From positions 746,501 to 810,500 of the forward strand of contig NZ_JADBEG010000001.1 in the NCBI RefSeq assembly GCF_014873755.1: a stretch of DNA of 64,000 bases, in the 5' to 3' direction. The translations under genes were made by a program, and so were the position numbers. Below, piece by piece: positions 40,501 through 47,187 of the stretch (position 1 is its first letter; each line of letters opens with the position of its first letter). This DNA is from Amycolatopsis lexingtonensis (GTDB taxonomy: Bacteria > Actinomycetota > Actinomycetes > Mycobacteriales > Pseudonocardiaceae). The notes beneath the pieces were generated by a model. The model was not told the origin of the DNA and did not search any database. It was given only the letters and a program-made list of their open reading frames with translations.

Positions 40501-40650
40501 CACGGCGCCGGCGGCGGGGACACCGAACGCAAGTCGCCCGCCTACCGGATCGAAGGCGCGGTCTTCGACAACCTCGGCGAGCCCGGGCGCCGGATCATCG
40601 GCTCGCTCAACGACGACGAAGACCCGCCGTCCGCCCGCCGGACCTGGTGA
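37522..40650 (+). CDS. Large Gly/Ser-rich type VII-type effector or surface protein
   Basis: 1042 residues. Residues 1-390 are helical and contain a WXG100-like hairpin (TLYQTWSGAGADAASDTYNDKI, about residues 210-232) plus a Cys-containing stretch (NDQGCCDGDEIKKHG). Residues about 394-690 are Gly/Ser linker broken by repeats of an EAAKQKAADALKEFSGPGI helix (two near-identical copies and a third diverged). Then come two copies of DTDGDGKPD (residues 727-735 and 743-751), like calcium-binding thrombospondin-3 or dockerin loops. A beta-rich Asp-rich region follows (about 755-880), then a His/Gly stretch (LKPHGGD twice) and a short basic C terminus (DPPSARRTW). No signal peptide, so type VII export is likely. 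It has no recognised catalytic domain. Confidence 0.7.
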   Translation: MADEKKKWSDVKALLDDPSVPAPQKSALISSWLRENPPPPPFLADQEPDDIKQKRQEAEKYANAYNANPLFAGQSVDEALDKAKQSGDQNSYNEDQEKKAVDEGKSKLDGTQPPATGDDGSTSGTKTSDEIFDAAAPALKLFETFGSLLAKIPDDCRGNTRALDLDKDIRAPFDEQRGISFADFMADAAHFKRGSETVDRTVQDTGSQLGTLYQTWSGAGADAASDTYNDKIQPKAAKLSQTLGNASEATKNTATTVFQLCKGKADAVIGMYTDLVGKADYTMAQKVVAVASGEHGNEQDLAQIAGWMDLNFGTNLVKTLNDQGCCDGDEIKKHGQDLAKQWIQNQFNPDMWDRLYKGFEKTCKDTKDLVDQAYDALDKVMGGIKNEFEGVSMPGGSGSGGSGGSGTAGGSGGGQGGSGGGSGSGGSGGGFGSGSGGGSGSGSGSGGSGDGFGSGSGGSGGGSGSGSGGSGSGGGGGPVPSIPDTGSGSGTPGAGVGGGSGTDLPSGADGGSGSGSGGGSGSGSGAGGGGSIPPIPEGSAGGGSGSGGGSGSGGGGDDGAAQAEAAKQQAAQAAEEAKQKAADALKEFSGPGIQTDSGAGAGSLGGGSGSGGGSGSGAGSDDTSPSSTPPPSASGQDAAAAAAEAAKQKAADALKEFSGPGIQTDDGAGGLGGGSGSGGGDSGSGSGDDGKAAAEQAAEDAKNKAADALKGLDGDPIKTEPGGTGLDTDGDGKPDSLLGDGKDTDGDGKPDAKGDDDPDVLKVKQGDKTFEMTEPDHDGKMDIKVGDGPGDPKDFKLDWSGDGKSADGPQGTDDDCYRPGPDGKIHIQDGDLKITAERPDGADGPTVVTVDDGTGKPTTYTLGEDGKPSDALGDTPSKKLDDDLPTHRGTLDDLKPHGGDDLKPHGGDGAGAHGGGGGGAHGGGIGGGAHVTGAGFEAGGAGLGDSPVSGGAHTGAGAAQPQPAGAFAPAAAGASGAAGSSMAGMPGMGAMGGHGAGGGDTERKSPAYRIEGAVFDNLGEPGRRIIGSLNDDEDPPSARRTW
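38700..39600 (+). repeat. Low-complexity Gly/Ser-coding tract with repeated helix units
   Basis: About 0.9 kb dominated by GGC/TCG/GGT/TCC codons encoding GSG and GGSG strings, interrupted by near-identical copies of a segment coding for AEAAKQKAADALKEFSGPGIQTD at about 39230-39310 and 39450-39520. It is prone to slipped-strand length change and is hard to assemble from short reads, so the copy number should be treated with care. Confidence 0.85.
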
Positions 40651-40658
40651 GGAGAGGC

Positions 40659-41033
40659 ATGAGCGACATCGACGGGATGAAGGCGGAGCTGGACGGCCTC
40701 GTCCGCGAGCAGGCCGATCGACGTGCCTTGCGCGAACAGCAGGGCGAGGAGATCAAGGCCCGCTCGCAGGAGTACATGACCAAGCAGGTCCAGGCGGCCG
40801 AGCGGTACGTGCAGCACATCCGCGAGGTCGCGCAGCGCAAGACGAAGTCCGGCTGGAGCACCGACCGCTCGCACGCCGAGCCGGCCTCCGCCTTCGACGC
40901 GGAGGAGTATCCCGGCCCCGGCGGGTTCGCGCCGTCGGCCCCGGTCCCGCGGCCGGTCCGGGACGAGCCTCGGCACGCCCGCCGTCCCCGGGCCGCCGTC
41001 GAGGAGGAAGAGGACTTCAACAACCCCTGGTGA
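40659..41033 (+). CDS. Small charged helical protein, last gene of the FAAL/type VII block
   Basis: 124 residues. Residues 1-65 are one long charged helix (MKAELDGLVREQADRRALREQQ...KQVQAAERYVQHIREVAQRK) of possible coiled-coil type, and residues about 75-124 are Pro-rich and end in an acidic EEEEDFNNPW. The ATG follows GGAGAGG 8 nt after the large gene's stop, so it belongs to the same operon. The layout recalls small YbaB-like or chaperone-like proteins found beside type VII genes, but I cannot assign a family. Confidence 0.65.
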   Translation: MSDIDGMKAELDGLVREQADRRALREQQGEEIKARSQEYMTKQVQAAERYVQHIREVAQRKTKSGWSTDRSHAEPASAFDAEEYPGPGGFAPSAPVPRPVRDEPRHARRPRAAVEEEEDFNNPW

Positions 41034-41808
41034 CCGGCGTCCAGACGTCGACGGCGATCTCGCCGAACCGTTCGGTGTAGGTCCCGCGCAGCAGCTGCCG
41101 GAGTTCCGCTTCGAACTCCGGCAGCCGGTCGCCGAACAGGTGGGGTGCCGCGCTGGACAACGAGAAGACGCTGTCGACGACCTCGTCCGCGGTGCGGGTG
41201 ACCGCTTGCCCGGGGACCTCGAATCGCCTCGGCCCGGTGAACCCCGCGGCGCGGTAGATGTCCGCTTCACCGCCGGCGGTGCCACCGGGCAGGGCGCCCC
41301 GGCCGGCCCGCCGCACCGGGCCGAGGTACTTTCGCACCAGCTCGGTGATCGCCGCCCGCGGGACGGTTCCTTCGGCGCCTTCGTGCGTCGTCGCGTGGAC
41401 GTGGGCGAGGACGCCGCCCGGCGCCAGCATCCCGCGCGCCGCCGCGGCCACCCGCGGCCGGTCCAGCCAGTGGAACGACTGCGCGAACGTCACCAGCCGG
41501 AACTCCCCGAGCCCGGCCGGCAGCGCTTCGGCCCGCCGGTGCACCCACCGGCAGCTCCCGGAGCCGAGCCGGGCGGCCTCGCGGAGCATGTCCGCGTCCG
41601 CGTCGAGCCCGACCGCTTCGGCGAAGTACGGCGCCAGCACCAGCGTCAGCGAGCCCGGTCCGCAGCCGACGTCGAGCAGCCGCCCGGTGCCGTCCAGCCC
41701 CAGCTCGGCGGCGAACGCCGCGCCGAGCGCCGCCGGGTACGGGAGCCGGCCGCGGACGTAGTGCGCGGCGCTGCCGGCGTACAGCGTCTCGTCCCACTCC
41801 CAGGTCAC
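41017..41808 (-). CDS. Class I SAM-dependent methyltransferase
   Basis: 263 residues of the methyltransferase_11 type: ETLYAGSAAHYVRGRLPYP at the start, the SAM loop LLDVGCGPGSLTL (about residues 45-57), the acidic GLDADADML after strand 2, and FAQSFHWLDRP, the common motif IV region of this group. Substrate unknown. I chose GTG 41808; an ATG at 41850 would place the start on top of the divergent glucosidase start. The 3' end overlaps the operon on the other strand by 17 bp. Confidence 0.85.
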   Translation of the reverse strand: MTWEWDETLYAGSAAHYVRGRLPYPAALGAAFAAELGLDGTGRLLDVGCGPGSLTLVLAPYFAEAVGLDADADMLREAARLGSGSCRWVHRRAEALPAGLGEFRLVTFAQSFHWLDRPRVAAAARGMLAPGGVLAHVHATTHEGAEGTVPRAAITELVRKYLGPVRRAGRGALPGGTAGGEADIYRAAGFTGPRRFEVPGQAVTRTADEVVDSVFSLSSAAPHLFGDRLPEFEAELRQLLRGTYTERFGEIAVDVWTPVTRGC

Positions 41809-41848
41809 GCGCCGAGCGTAGGCCGGCCGGTCCCGGATACTCGGTGTC

Positions 41849-43408
41849 ATGGACGCGAATTGGTGGCGGGACGCCGTGGTTTACGAAGTCTACGTACGCA
41901 GCTTCGCCGACTCGAACGGCGACGGCACCGGCGATCTCGCCGGGCTGCGCTCCCGGCTGGGGTACCTGGCCGAACTCGGGATCGACGCCGTGTGGACCAC
42001 GCCGTGGTACCGCTCGCCGATGGTCGACGGCGGGTACGACGTCGAAGACCACCGCGAAGCCGACCCGTTGTTCGGCAGCGACTACGACGTGCCGGAACTG
42101 GTCGCCGAAGCGCACCGGCTCGGGCTGCGGGTGCTGATCGACGTCGTGCCGAACCACACCTCCGACCGCCACCGCTGGTTCCGGGCCGCGCTGGCCGCCG
42201 GTCCCGGCGCCCCCGAACGCGCGCGCTACCACTTCCGGCCGGGCCGCGGCCCCGGCGGCGAGCTGCCGCCGACCGACTGGCGCAGCGTCTTCGGCGGGCC
42301 CGCCTGGACCCGCGTGGCCGACGGCGAGTGGTACCTGCACCTGTTCGCGCCGGAGCAGCCCGACCTGAACTGGGACCACCCCGAGGTCCGCGCCGAATTC
42401 GAAGACCTGCTGCGGTTCTGGTTCGCCCGCGGGGTCGACGGCGTCCGCATCGACGTCGCCCACGGCCTGCTCAAGGACCCGGCGTTCCCCGACCTCGGCG
42501 CCGACGAGGAGGAGATCGCGCAGCCGCCGGACCGCAGCCGGCACCCGCACTGGGACCTCGACGGCGTGCACGACATCTACCGCGCGTGGCGGAAGGTCGC
42601 CGGCGAGTTCGGCCCGGACCGGGTGTTCGTCGCCGAGGCGTGGGTCGACCGGCCGGACCGCCTCGCCCGGTACGTCCGCCCCGACGAGCTGCACACCGCG
42701 TTCAACTTCGACTTCCTGCGCTGCGACTGGGACGCCGCCGCGCTGCGCGAGGTGATCGACCGGACGCTCGAAGCCCTCGGCGCGGTCGGCGCGCCCGCGA
42801 CCTGGGTGCTGTCCAACCACGACGTCGTCCGGCACGTGACGCGCTTCGGCGACCTGCGCCGGGCCCGGGCCGCGGCGCTGCTCATGCTCGCCCTGCCCGG
42901 CGGCGCCTACCTGTACCAGGGTGAGGAGCTGGGGCTGGAGGAGGTCGAGGACCTGCCCGAGGAGGTGCTCGCCGACCCGACGTGGGAACGTTCCGGCCAC
43001 ACCCGCCGCGGCCGCGACGGCTGCCGCGTGCCGCTGCCGTGGTCGGGCTCGGCGCCGCCGTTCGGCTTCACCGGCGGCGACGCGCCGACGTGGCTGCCGC
43101 AGCCCGCCCACTGGGGGAAGCTGACCGCCGAGGCGCAGGCGGCGGACCCGGATTCGATGCTCCGCCTGTACCGCGCGGCTCTCGCCCAGCGCCGGGAACA
43201 CCCCGCGCTGGGCGACGGGACGCTGACGTGGCTGCCCGCCCCGGACGGCGTGCTGTCCTTCACGCGCGAGCCGGGGTTCGGGTGCGTGGTGAACCTGTCC
43301 GCCGAGCCGTACGCGCTGCCGGACGGCGCGCGGGTGCTGCTCGCGAGCGGTCCGCTCGACGACGGCCGCGTGCCGCCGGACGGCGCGGTGTGGCTCGCCG
43401 GGAGTTGA
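41849..43408 (+). CDS. GH13-family alpha-glucosidase (oligo-1,6-glucosidase-like)
   Basis: 519 residues. It starts WWRDAVVYEVYVRSFADSNGDGTGDL, a classical GH13 alpha-glucosidase opening. Conserved regions: DVVPNHTSDRH (region I), GVRIDVAHG with the nucleophile Asp (region II), FVAEAW with the acid/base Glu (region III), and LSNHDVVRH with the stabilising Asp (region IV). No signal peptide, so it hydrolyses imported alpha-glucosides in the cytoplasm. Specificity (alpha-1,4, alpha-1,6 or trehalose) cannot be fixed from motifs alone. Confidence 0.93.
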   Translation: MDANWWRDAVVYEVYVRSFADSNGDGTGDLAGLRSRLGYLAELGIDAVWTTPWYRSPMVDGGYDVEDHREADPLFGSDYDVPELVAEAHRLGLRVLIDVVPNHTSDRHRWFRAALAAGPGAPERARYHFRPGRGPGGELPPTDWRSVFGGPAWTRVADGEWYLHLFAPEQPDLNWDHPEVRAEFEDLLRFWFARGVDGVRIDVAHGLLKDPAFPDLGADEEEIAQPPDRSRHPHWDLDGVHDIYRAWRKVAGEFGPDRVFVAEAWVDRPDRLARYVRPDELHTAFNFDFLRCDWDAAALREVIDRTLEALGAVGAPATWVLSNHDVVRHVTRFGDLRRARAAALLMLALPGGAYLYQGEELGLEEVEDLPEEVLADPTWERSGHTRRGRDGCRVPLPWSGSAPPFGFTGGDAPTWLPQPAHWGKLTAEAQAADPDSMLRLYRAALAQRREHPALGDGTLTWLPAPDGVLSFTREPGFGCVVNLSAEPYALPDGARVLLASGPLDDGRVPPDGAVWLAGS

Positions 43409-43509
43409 CCGGGCACCACCCGGAAGAGTGGGCTGGAGCGGTGTGAACGCGGGCGCGGCGGGGTAACCGGTCGCGTCCGCCGTACCCCGACCGAGCCGGA
43501 GGTCCTCCG

Positions 43510-43698
43510 ATGCCCGTGCGCACCGTCGCCCCGCCCGCCACCGACGTCGTCGGCCTGGCGCTGGAAGTCCTTGCGGCCCAAGGGTTGAACCGGACGGCCG
43601 CGCACGCGGCCCTGGTGTCGATGGCGCGGGAGCGGGGCCTGCCGCTGACGCGCTGCGCGGCGCTCGTCGTGGCCGCGGTCGACGGGCAGGTGGGCTGA
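43510..43698 (+). CDS. Small protein resembling the end of an ANTAR domain
   Basis: 62 residues. TAAHAALVSMARERGLPLTRCAALVVAAVDG resembles the last two helices of ANTAR RNA-binding domains, but the conserved AxGxLM helix is not present, so this is only a likeness. GGAGG precedes the ATG by 7 nt. The stop overlaps the next start (TGATG), so it is translated together with a two-helix membrane protein. Function unknown. Confidence 0.55.
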   Translation: MPVRTVAPPATDVVGLALEVLAAQGLNRTAAHAALVSMARERGLPLTRCAALVVAAVDGQVG

Positions 43699-43883
43699 TG
43701 GCCGTCGCCGGAGGGTTTTCGAAGGCCGGGAACGGCGAGACGGCTTCGGTCGGCGGGGGAGTGCTGCTCGCCGTCGGGCTGGTCGTCGCGTTCTTCGGCT
43801 GGTGGTCGTGGTGGACGGTGGCAGGGCTCGCGCTGGCCGCCGCCGGTGCGGTGTGGCTCACGGTCGCGGGCCGGCGCGAGTAA
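43698..43883 (+). CDS. Small two-helix membrane protein
   Basis: 61 residues. After a short polar N terminus it has two hydrophobic segments (VLLAVGLVVAFFGW and WTVAGLALAAAGAVWLTV) separated by a WWSWW turn, and ends in a basic GRRE. Coupled to the small ANTAR-like gene by TGATG overlap. No family recognised. Confidence 0.6.
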   Translation: MAVAGGFSKAGNGETASVGGGVLLAVGLVVAFFGWWSWWTVAGLALAAAGAVWLTVAGRRE

Positions 43884-43897
43884 CCCGCCGGTTACGG

Positions 43898-43933
43898 GGA
43901 AAGCCTGCCGCAACCGAATGAGGGAGGCTTTCC
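43898..43933 (+). promoter_or_regulatory. Hairpin abutting the hemerythrin start codon
   Basis: GGAAAGCCT (43898-43906) pairs with AGGCTTTCC (43925-43933), which ends immediately before the GTG at 43934. The loop and right arm include the GGGAGG ribosome binding site (43922-43927), so the structure could limit translation or end transcription from upstream. Confidence 0.5.
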
Positions 43934-44485
43934 GTGCCGGACCACGAAGAAGACGTCATCGAGCTGCTGCAGCGCCAGCACCGGGAGATCCGCGAGCTGT
44001 TCGCCGGGCTCGAAACAGCCGAAGGCGACTTGCGCCAGGACCTGTTCCACGACCTCGTGCGGTTGCTCGCGGTGCACGAAACCGCCGAGGAACTGGTGGT
44101 GCACCCCGAAATCCGCGACCTCGAGCCGGCGGCGGTGCCGGTCGTCGAGGCGCGGCTCGGGGAGGAGCACCGGGCCAAGGAGCTGCTGACGACGCTGCAG
44201 AAGATGGGGCCCGAGGCCGACGGCTTCGACACGCTGCTCGTGCAGCTGCGCGACGACGTGCTCGCGCACGCCGAGCACGAGGAGCGGGAGGAGTTCCCGC
44301 TGCTGCGCGCCCACCGGCCGCCGGAACGGCTGCGCGCGATGGCGGCGACGGCCAAGGTGGCCGAAGCGGTGGCGCCGACGCGGCCGCACCCCGGCGTCGA
44401 GAGCGCCAAGGCAAACCTGCTGCTCGGCCCGCCGGCGGCGATCGCGGACCGGGTGCGCGACCTCATCCGCGGCGCGCTGGGCTGA
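43934..44485 (+). CDS. Hemerythrin-domain protein
   Basis: 183 residues. A four-helix bundle with the di-iron ligand pattern: RQHREIRELF, VHETAEELVVHPEI, EEHRAKELL and HAEHEEREEFPLL (two HxxxE motifs plus single His). A C-terminal extension (about 130-183) is family-specific. Stand-alone hemerythrins in actinomycetes take part in oxygen, nitric oxide or peroxide responses. GTG start directly after a hairpin. The LigD gene follows by 29 bp with its own promoter match. Confidence 0.9.
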   Translation: MPDHEEDVIELLQRQHREIRELFAGLETAEGDLRQDLFHDLVRLLAVHETAEELVVHPEIRDLEPAAVPVVEARLGEEHRAKELLTTLQKMGPEADGFDTLLVQLRDDVLAHAEHEEREEFPLLRAHRPPERLRAMAATAKVAEAVAPTRPHPGVESAKANLLLGPPAAIADRVRDLIRGALG

Positions 44486-44505
44486 CACCGGGAGCGACTG
44501 GGTAC
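44480..44505 (+). promoter_or_regulatory. SigB-type promoter match upstream of the LigD gene
   Basis: GGCT, 16 nt, GGGTAC, ending 9 nt before the LigD ATG. It fits GNNT-N14-16-GGGTAC/T of the SigB group, and would give a leaderless or nearly leaderless stress-inducible transcript. Pattern evidence only. Confidence 0.5.
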
Positions 44506-44514
44506 CCCGTCTCC

Positions 44515-46089
44515 ATGGCAGCCGCCCCGGGCCGCAAACTGCGGCGTTACCAGGAGATGCGCGACTTCGGGCGCACCGCGGAGCCGTCCGGCGGGGCTGC
44601 GGCCGCGCCGGACGGGCACCGGTTCGTCGTGCAGCGCCACCGCGCGCGCCGGCTGCACTACGACTTCCGGCTCGAGCTCGGCGGCGTCCTGGTCAGCTGG
44701 GCGGTGCCGAAGGGGCCGACCCTGGACCCGAAGGCCCGCCGGCTGGCCGTGCACGTCGAAGACCACCCGGTCGAGTACGCCGACTTCGAAGGCGTGATCC
44801 CGCACGGCGAATACGGCGGCGGGGACGTCATCGTCTGGGACCGCGGCGAGTGGCGGCCGGTCGACGCCGACCCGGCGAAGGCGATCGAGGACGGCACCCT
44901 GCACTTCGACCTGGACGGCGAGAAGCTGGCCGGCCGGTTCGTCCTGGTCCGCACGAACCGCGGGGAGAAGGACCAGTGGTTCCTGCTGCACAAGCAGGAT
45001 GAACACGCCCAAGCCGGCTGGGACGCCGAAGACCACCCGCGGTCGGTGAAGAGCGGCCGCACCAACGACGAGGTGGCGGCCGCGCCCGACGCGTTGTGGC
45101 ACGGCGACCGGCCGGCCGGCGAGGCGGAGGAGGCGGTGGGCTTCCCGGCCGCGACCGACGCCGAACTGGCCGCCCTCGACGCGCTCGGCGCGAAGGGCAA
45201 GTGGTCGGTCGCGGGCCGGGAGCTCGCCCTGACGAACCTGGACAAGGTCCTCTTCCCGGCGGCGGAGGGCGAGCCGGTGACGAAGCGGGACCTCATCCGC
45301 TACTACGCCACCGTCGGGCCGGTGATGCTGCCGTACCTGGCGGGCCGCCCGCTCAACACCCAGCGCTTCCCGCAGGGCGTGACCGAACCCGGCTTCTGGC
45401 AGAAGGAAGTCCCGCGGCACGCGCCCGAATGGCTGACGACCTGGCACAACGAGCGCGCCGAGCCGGGGGAGAGCCGGCGGTACGTCGTGGCGGACAGCGT
45501 CGCGACCCTGGCGTGGCTGGCGAACTACGGTGCCCTGGAGCTGCACGCCTGGACGTCCCGCGCGGCGGACGTCGACCACCCGACGTGGGTGCTGTTCGAC
45601 ATCGACCCCGGCCCGGAGACGACGTTCGCCGAGGTCGTGGAGCTGGCGCGGCTGCACCGCACCGCGCTCGAGCACTTCGGCCTGACCGGGCGGCCGAAGG
45701 TGACCGGGCAGCGCGGGATCCAGGTGTGGGTGCCGATCGCGGCGCACTGCACGTACGAGCAGACCCGCGCGTGGGCCGAAACCGTGTCGAAGACGATCGG
45801 GCGGGTGCTCCCGGACCTGCTCAGCTGGGCGTGGACGAAGGACAAGCGCCGCGGGCGGGCGCGGCTCGACTACACGCAGAACGTGCTGAACAAGACGCTG
45901 GTCGCGCCCTACAGCGTGCGGCCGCGGCCCGGCGCGCCGGTTTCGGTGCCGCTGGAGTGGGACGAGCTGGACGACCCGGAGCTGGCCCCGGACCGGTGGA
46001 CGGTCCGGGACGTCCCGGACCGGCTGGCCGAGCGCGGTGACCCCTTCGCGGCGCTGCTGGGTCTCGAACAGCGCTTGCCCGGTCTGTAG
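44515..46089 (+). CDS. ligD: LigD-type end-joining protein: 3'-phosphoesterase plus polymerase, no ligase domain
   Basis: 524 residues. Residues about 35-165 are the 3'-phosphoesterase domain (FVVQRHRARRLHYDFRLELGG, WAVPKGP, VIPHGEYGGGDVIVWDRG). Residues about 230-520 are the primase-polymerase domain (LTNLDKVLFP, LNTQRFPQGV, VLFDIDPGP with catalytic Asp pair, GQRGIQVWVPI, DYTQNVLNKTLVAPYSVR). The ligase domain of full LigD is absent and is encoded alone at 53570-54544. It processes broken DNA ends in non-homologous end joining. Ku is not in the window. A SigB-type promoter precedes it. Confidence 0.93.
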   Translation: MAAAPGRKLRRYQEMRDFGRTAEPSGGAAAAPDGHRFVVQRHRARRLHYDFRLELGGVLVSWAVPKGPTLDPKARRLAVHVEDHPVEYADFEGVIPHGEYGGGDVIVWDRGEWRPVDADPAKAIEDGTLHFDLDGEKLAGRFVLVRTNRGEKDQWFLLHKQDEHAQAGWDAEDHPRSVKSGRTNDEVAAAPDALWHGDRPAGEAEEAVGFPAATDAELAALDALGAKGKWSVAGRELALTNLDKVLFPAAEGEPVTKRDLIRYYATVGPVMLPYLAGRPLNTQRFPQGVTEPGFWQKEVPRHAPEWLTTWHNERAEPGESRRYVVADSVATLAWLANYGALELHAWTSRAADVDHPTWVLFDIDPGPETTFAEVVELARLHRTALEHFGLTGRPKVTGQRGIQVWVPIAAHCTYEQTRAWAETVSKTIGRVLPDLLSWAWTKDKRRGRARLDYTQNVLNKTLVAPYSVRPRPGAPVSVPLEWDELDDPELAPDRWTVRDVPDRLAERGDPFAALLGLEQRLPGL

Positions 46090-46095
46090 CCGCGC

Positions 46096-46148
46096 GTCTT
46101 GAATGAGTCATTCAGGACCTCCGGTGACCTGAATGACTCATTCAAGAC
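46096..46148. terminator. 21-bp palindromic bidirectional terminator, copy 1 of a 53-nt repeat element
   Basis: The 21-nt arms at 46096-46116 and 46128-46148 are perfect reverse complements with an 11-nt loop. Each arm contains a nested 15-nt palindrome TGAATGASTCATTCA (46100-46114, 46130-46144). It lies between the convergent LigD and ribokinase-like genes. The same 53-nt unit, 49 of 53 bases identical, recurs at 54572-54624. Confidence 0.85.
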
Positions 46149-46166
46149 CTTTGCCGGCCGCGCGGG

Positions 46167-47009
46167 TCAGGCGTGGACCGTCTCCAGCCGCCGGGGTTGC
46201 AGCCGCTCGAGGTCGGGGCGGGACAGGCGGGGGCGCCCGCCCGCGTGCTCGGTCGTCGCCGCGGCCGCCGCGACGGCCAGGCTCGCCGCCGTCTCCAGCG
46301 GGTGGCGGCGGGTGAGCGCGGCGGTCAGGGCCGCAACCAGCGCGTCCCCGGCGCCGGCCGGGTCGACGACGTCGGTCTCGACGTGCGGCACGAACCAGGT
46401 GCCCTCCGGCCCGGCGAAGAGGTTTCCTTCCGCGCCCACTTCCAGCACGACCAGCGACGGCCCGCGCCGCCGGAGCTCGGCGGCGGCCCGGGCGGCCGCG
46501 GCGACGTCGGGCACCGGCTGCCCGGTGAGCAATTCGGCGTCCGGGCCGTCCGCGCACACGACGTCGGCGAGGGCGAGCAGGTCCGGGGTGAGTTCGTCGT
46601 CCCGCGGTGCGCCGTCCAGCACCACGCGGGTGCCCGCGGTGTGCGCCAGCCGCGCCGCCAGTAACGCGACGGCGGCGGGCTGCCGCAGCTGCACGATGAG
46701 GGACCCGGCGGCCGAGATCGGCGCCGACGCCGCGAAGACGTCGGTCTCGGTGAGCAGCGTCGCGTCCGGCTCGTCCCCGAGCCGCGCGGTCTCGGCGCTC
46801 GCGCGGCGGACGACGTGCGACGTGCCGATCCGGCCGGCTCTGGCCTGGGCGAGCAGCGAATCGCCCGCGCGGTCGCGGCCGACGACGCCGACCAGCGCCA
46901 CCGACGTCCCGAGCTGGCTCAGGGCGAGGGCCTGGTTGGCGCCCTTCCCCCCGAGCAGATCCTGGCGGTCGCGGGCGATCTGCCCGACGACCACGACCTC
47001 GCTGAACAT
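46167..47009 (-). CDS. Ribokinase-like PfkB sugar kinase with a shortened N-terminal lid
   Basis: 280 residues. The PfkB signatures are there: LLGGKGANQALALSQLG near the N terminus and VVDPAGAGDALVAALTAAL with the catalytic Asp in the C-terminal third. VVVVGQIARD joins LLGGKGANQ after only two or three residues, whereas ribokinases usually have about 20 more that form the beta-sheet lid over the sugar. ATG 47009 overlaps the stop of a seven-codon reading frame (MTDRRYR) that has a strong GAGGAGGG site, so translation is probably coupled to that leader. A GTG at 47012 is the alternative start. Substrate and activity are uncertain given the missing lid. Confidence 0.8.
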   Translation of the reverse strand: MFSEVVVVGQIARDRQDLLGGKGANQALALSQLGTSVALVGVVGRDRAGDSLLAQARAGRIGTSHVVRRASAETARLGDEPDATLLTETDVFAASAPISAAGSLIVQLRQPAAVALLAARLAHTAGTRVVLDGAPRDDELTPDLLALADVVCADGPDAELLTGQPVPDVAAAARAAAELRRRGPSLVVLEVGAEGNLFAGPEGTWFVPHVETDVVDPAGAGDALVAALTAALTRRHPLETAASLAVAAAAATTEHAGGRPRLSRPDLERLQPRRLETVHA

Positions 47010-47187
47010 CACCGGTACCGCCGGTCGGTCATGGTGCCCTCCTCGGGTCCACCGCCGGGATACCCGCCCGCGAGGGGCCGGAAAACCGCTCGTTCGGGTT
47101 GTGCGGCGCCCCGGTGCGTCCGGCCGATGGATGTGGACGAGGACGTCTTGCGGTAAATCAAGAAGCGGAACACGGGTGGAGGTGTCG

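Noticed and set aside
37759..40503. Long minus-strand frames opposite the Gly/Ser-rich gene, including Pro/Glu-rich ones.
   Set aside because: They mirror the repetitive GGC/TCG codons of the plus-strand gene. The plus-strand gene is coupled to its neighbours and has structured ends.
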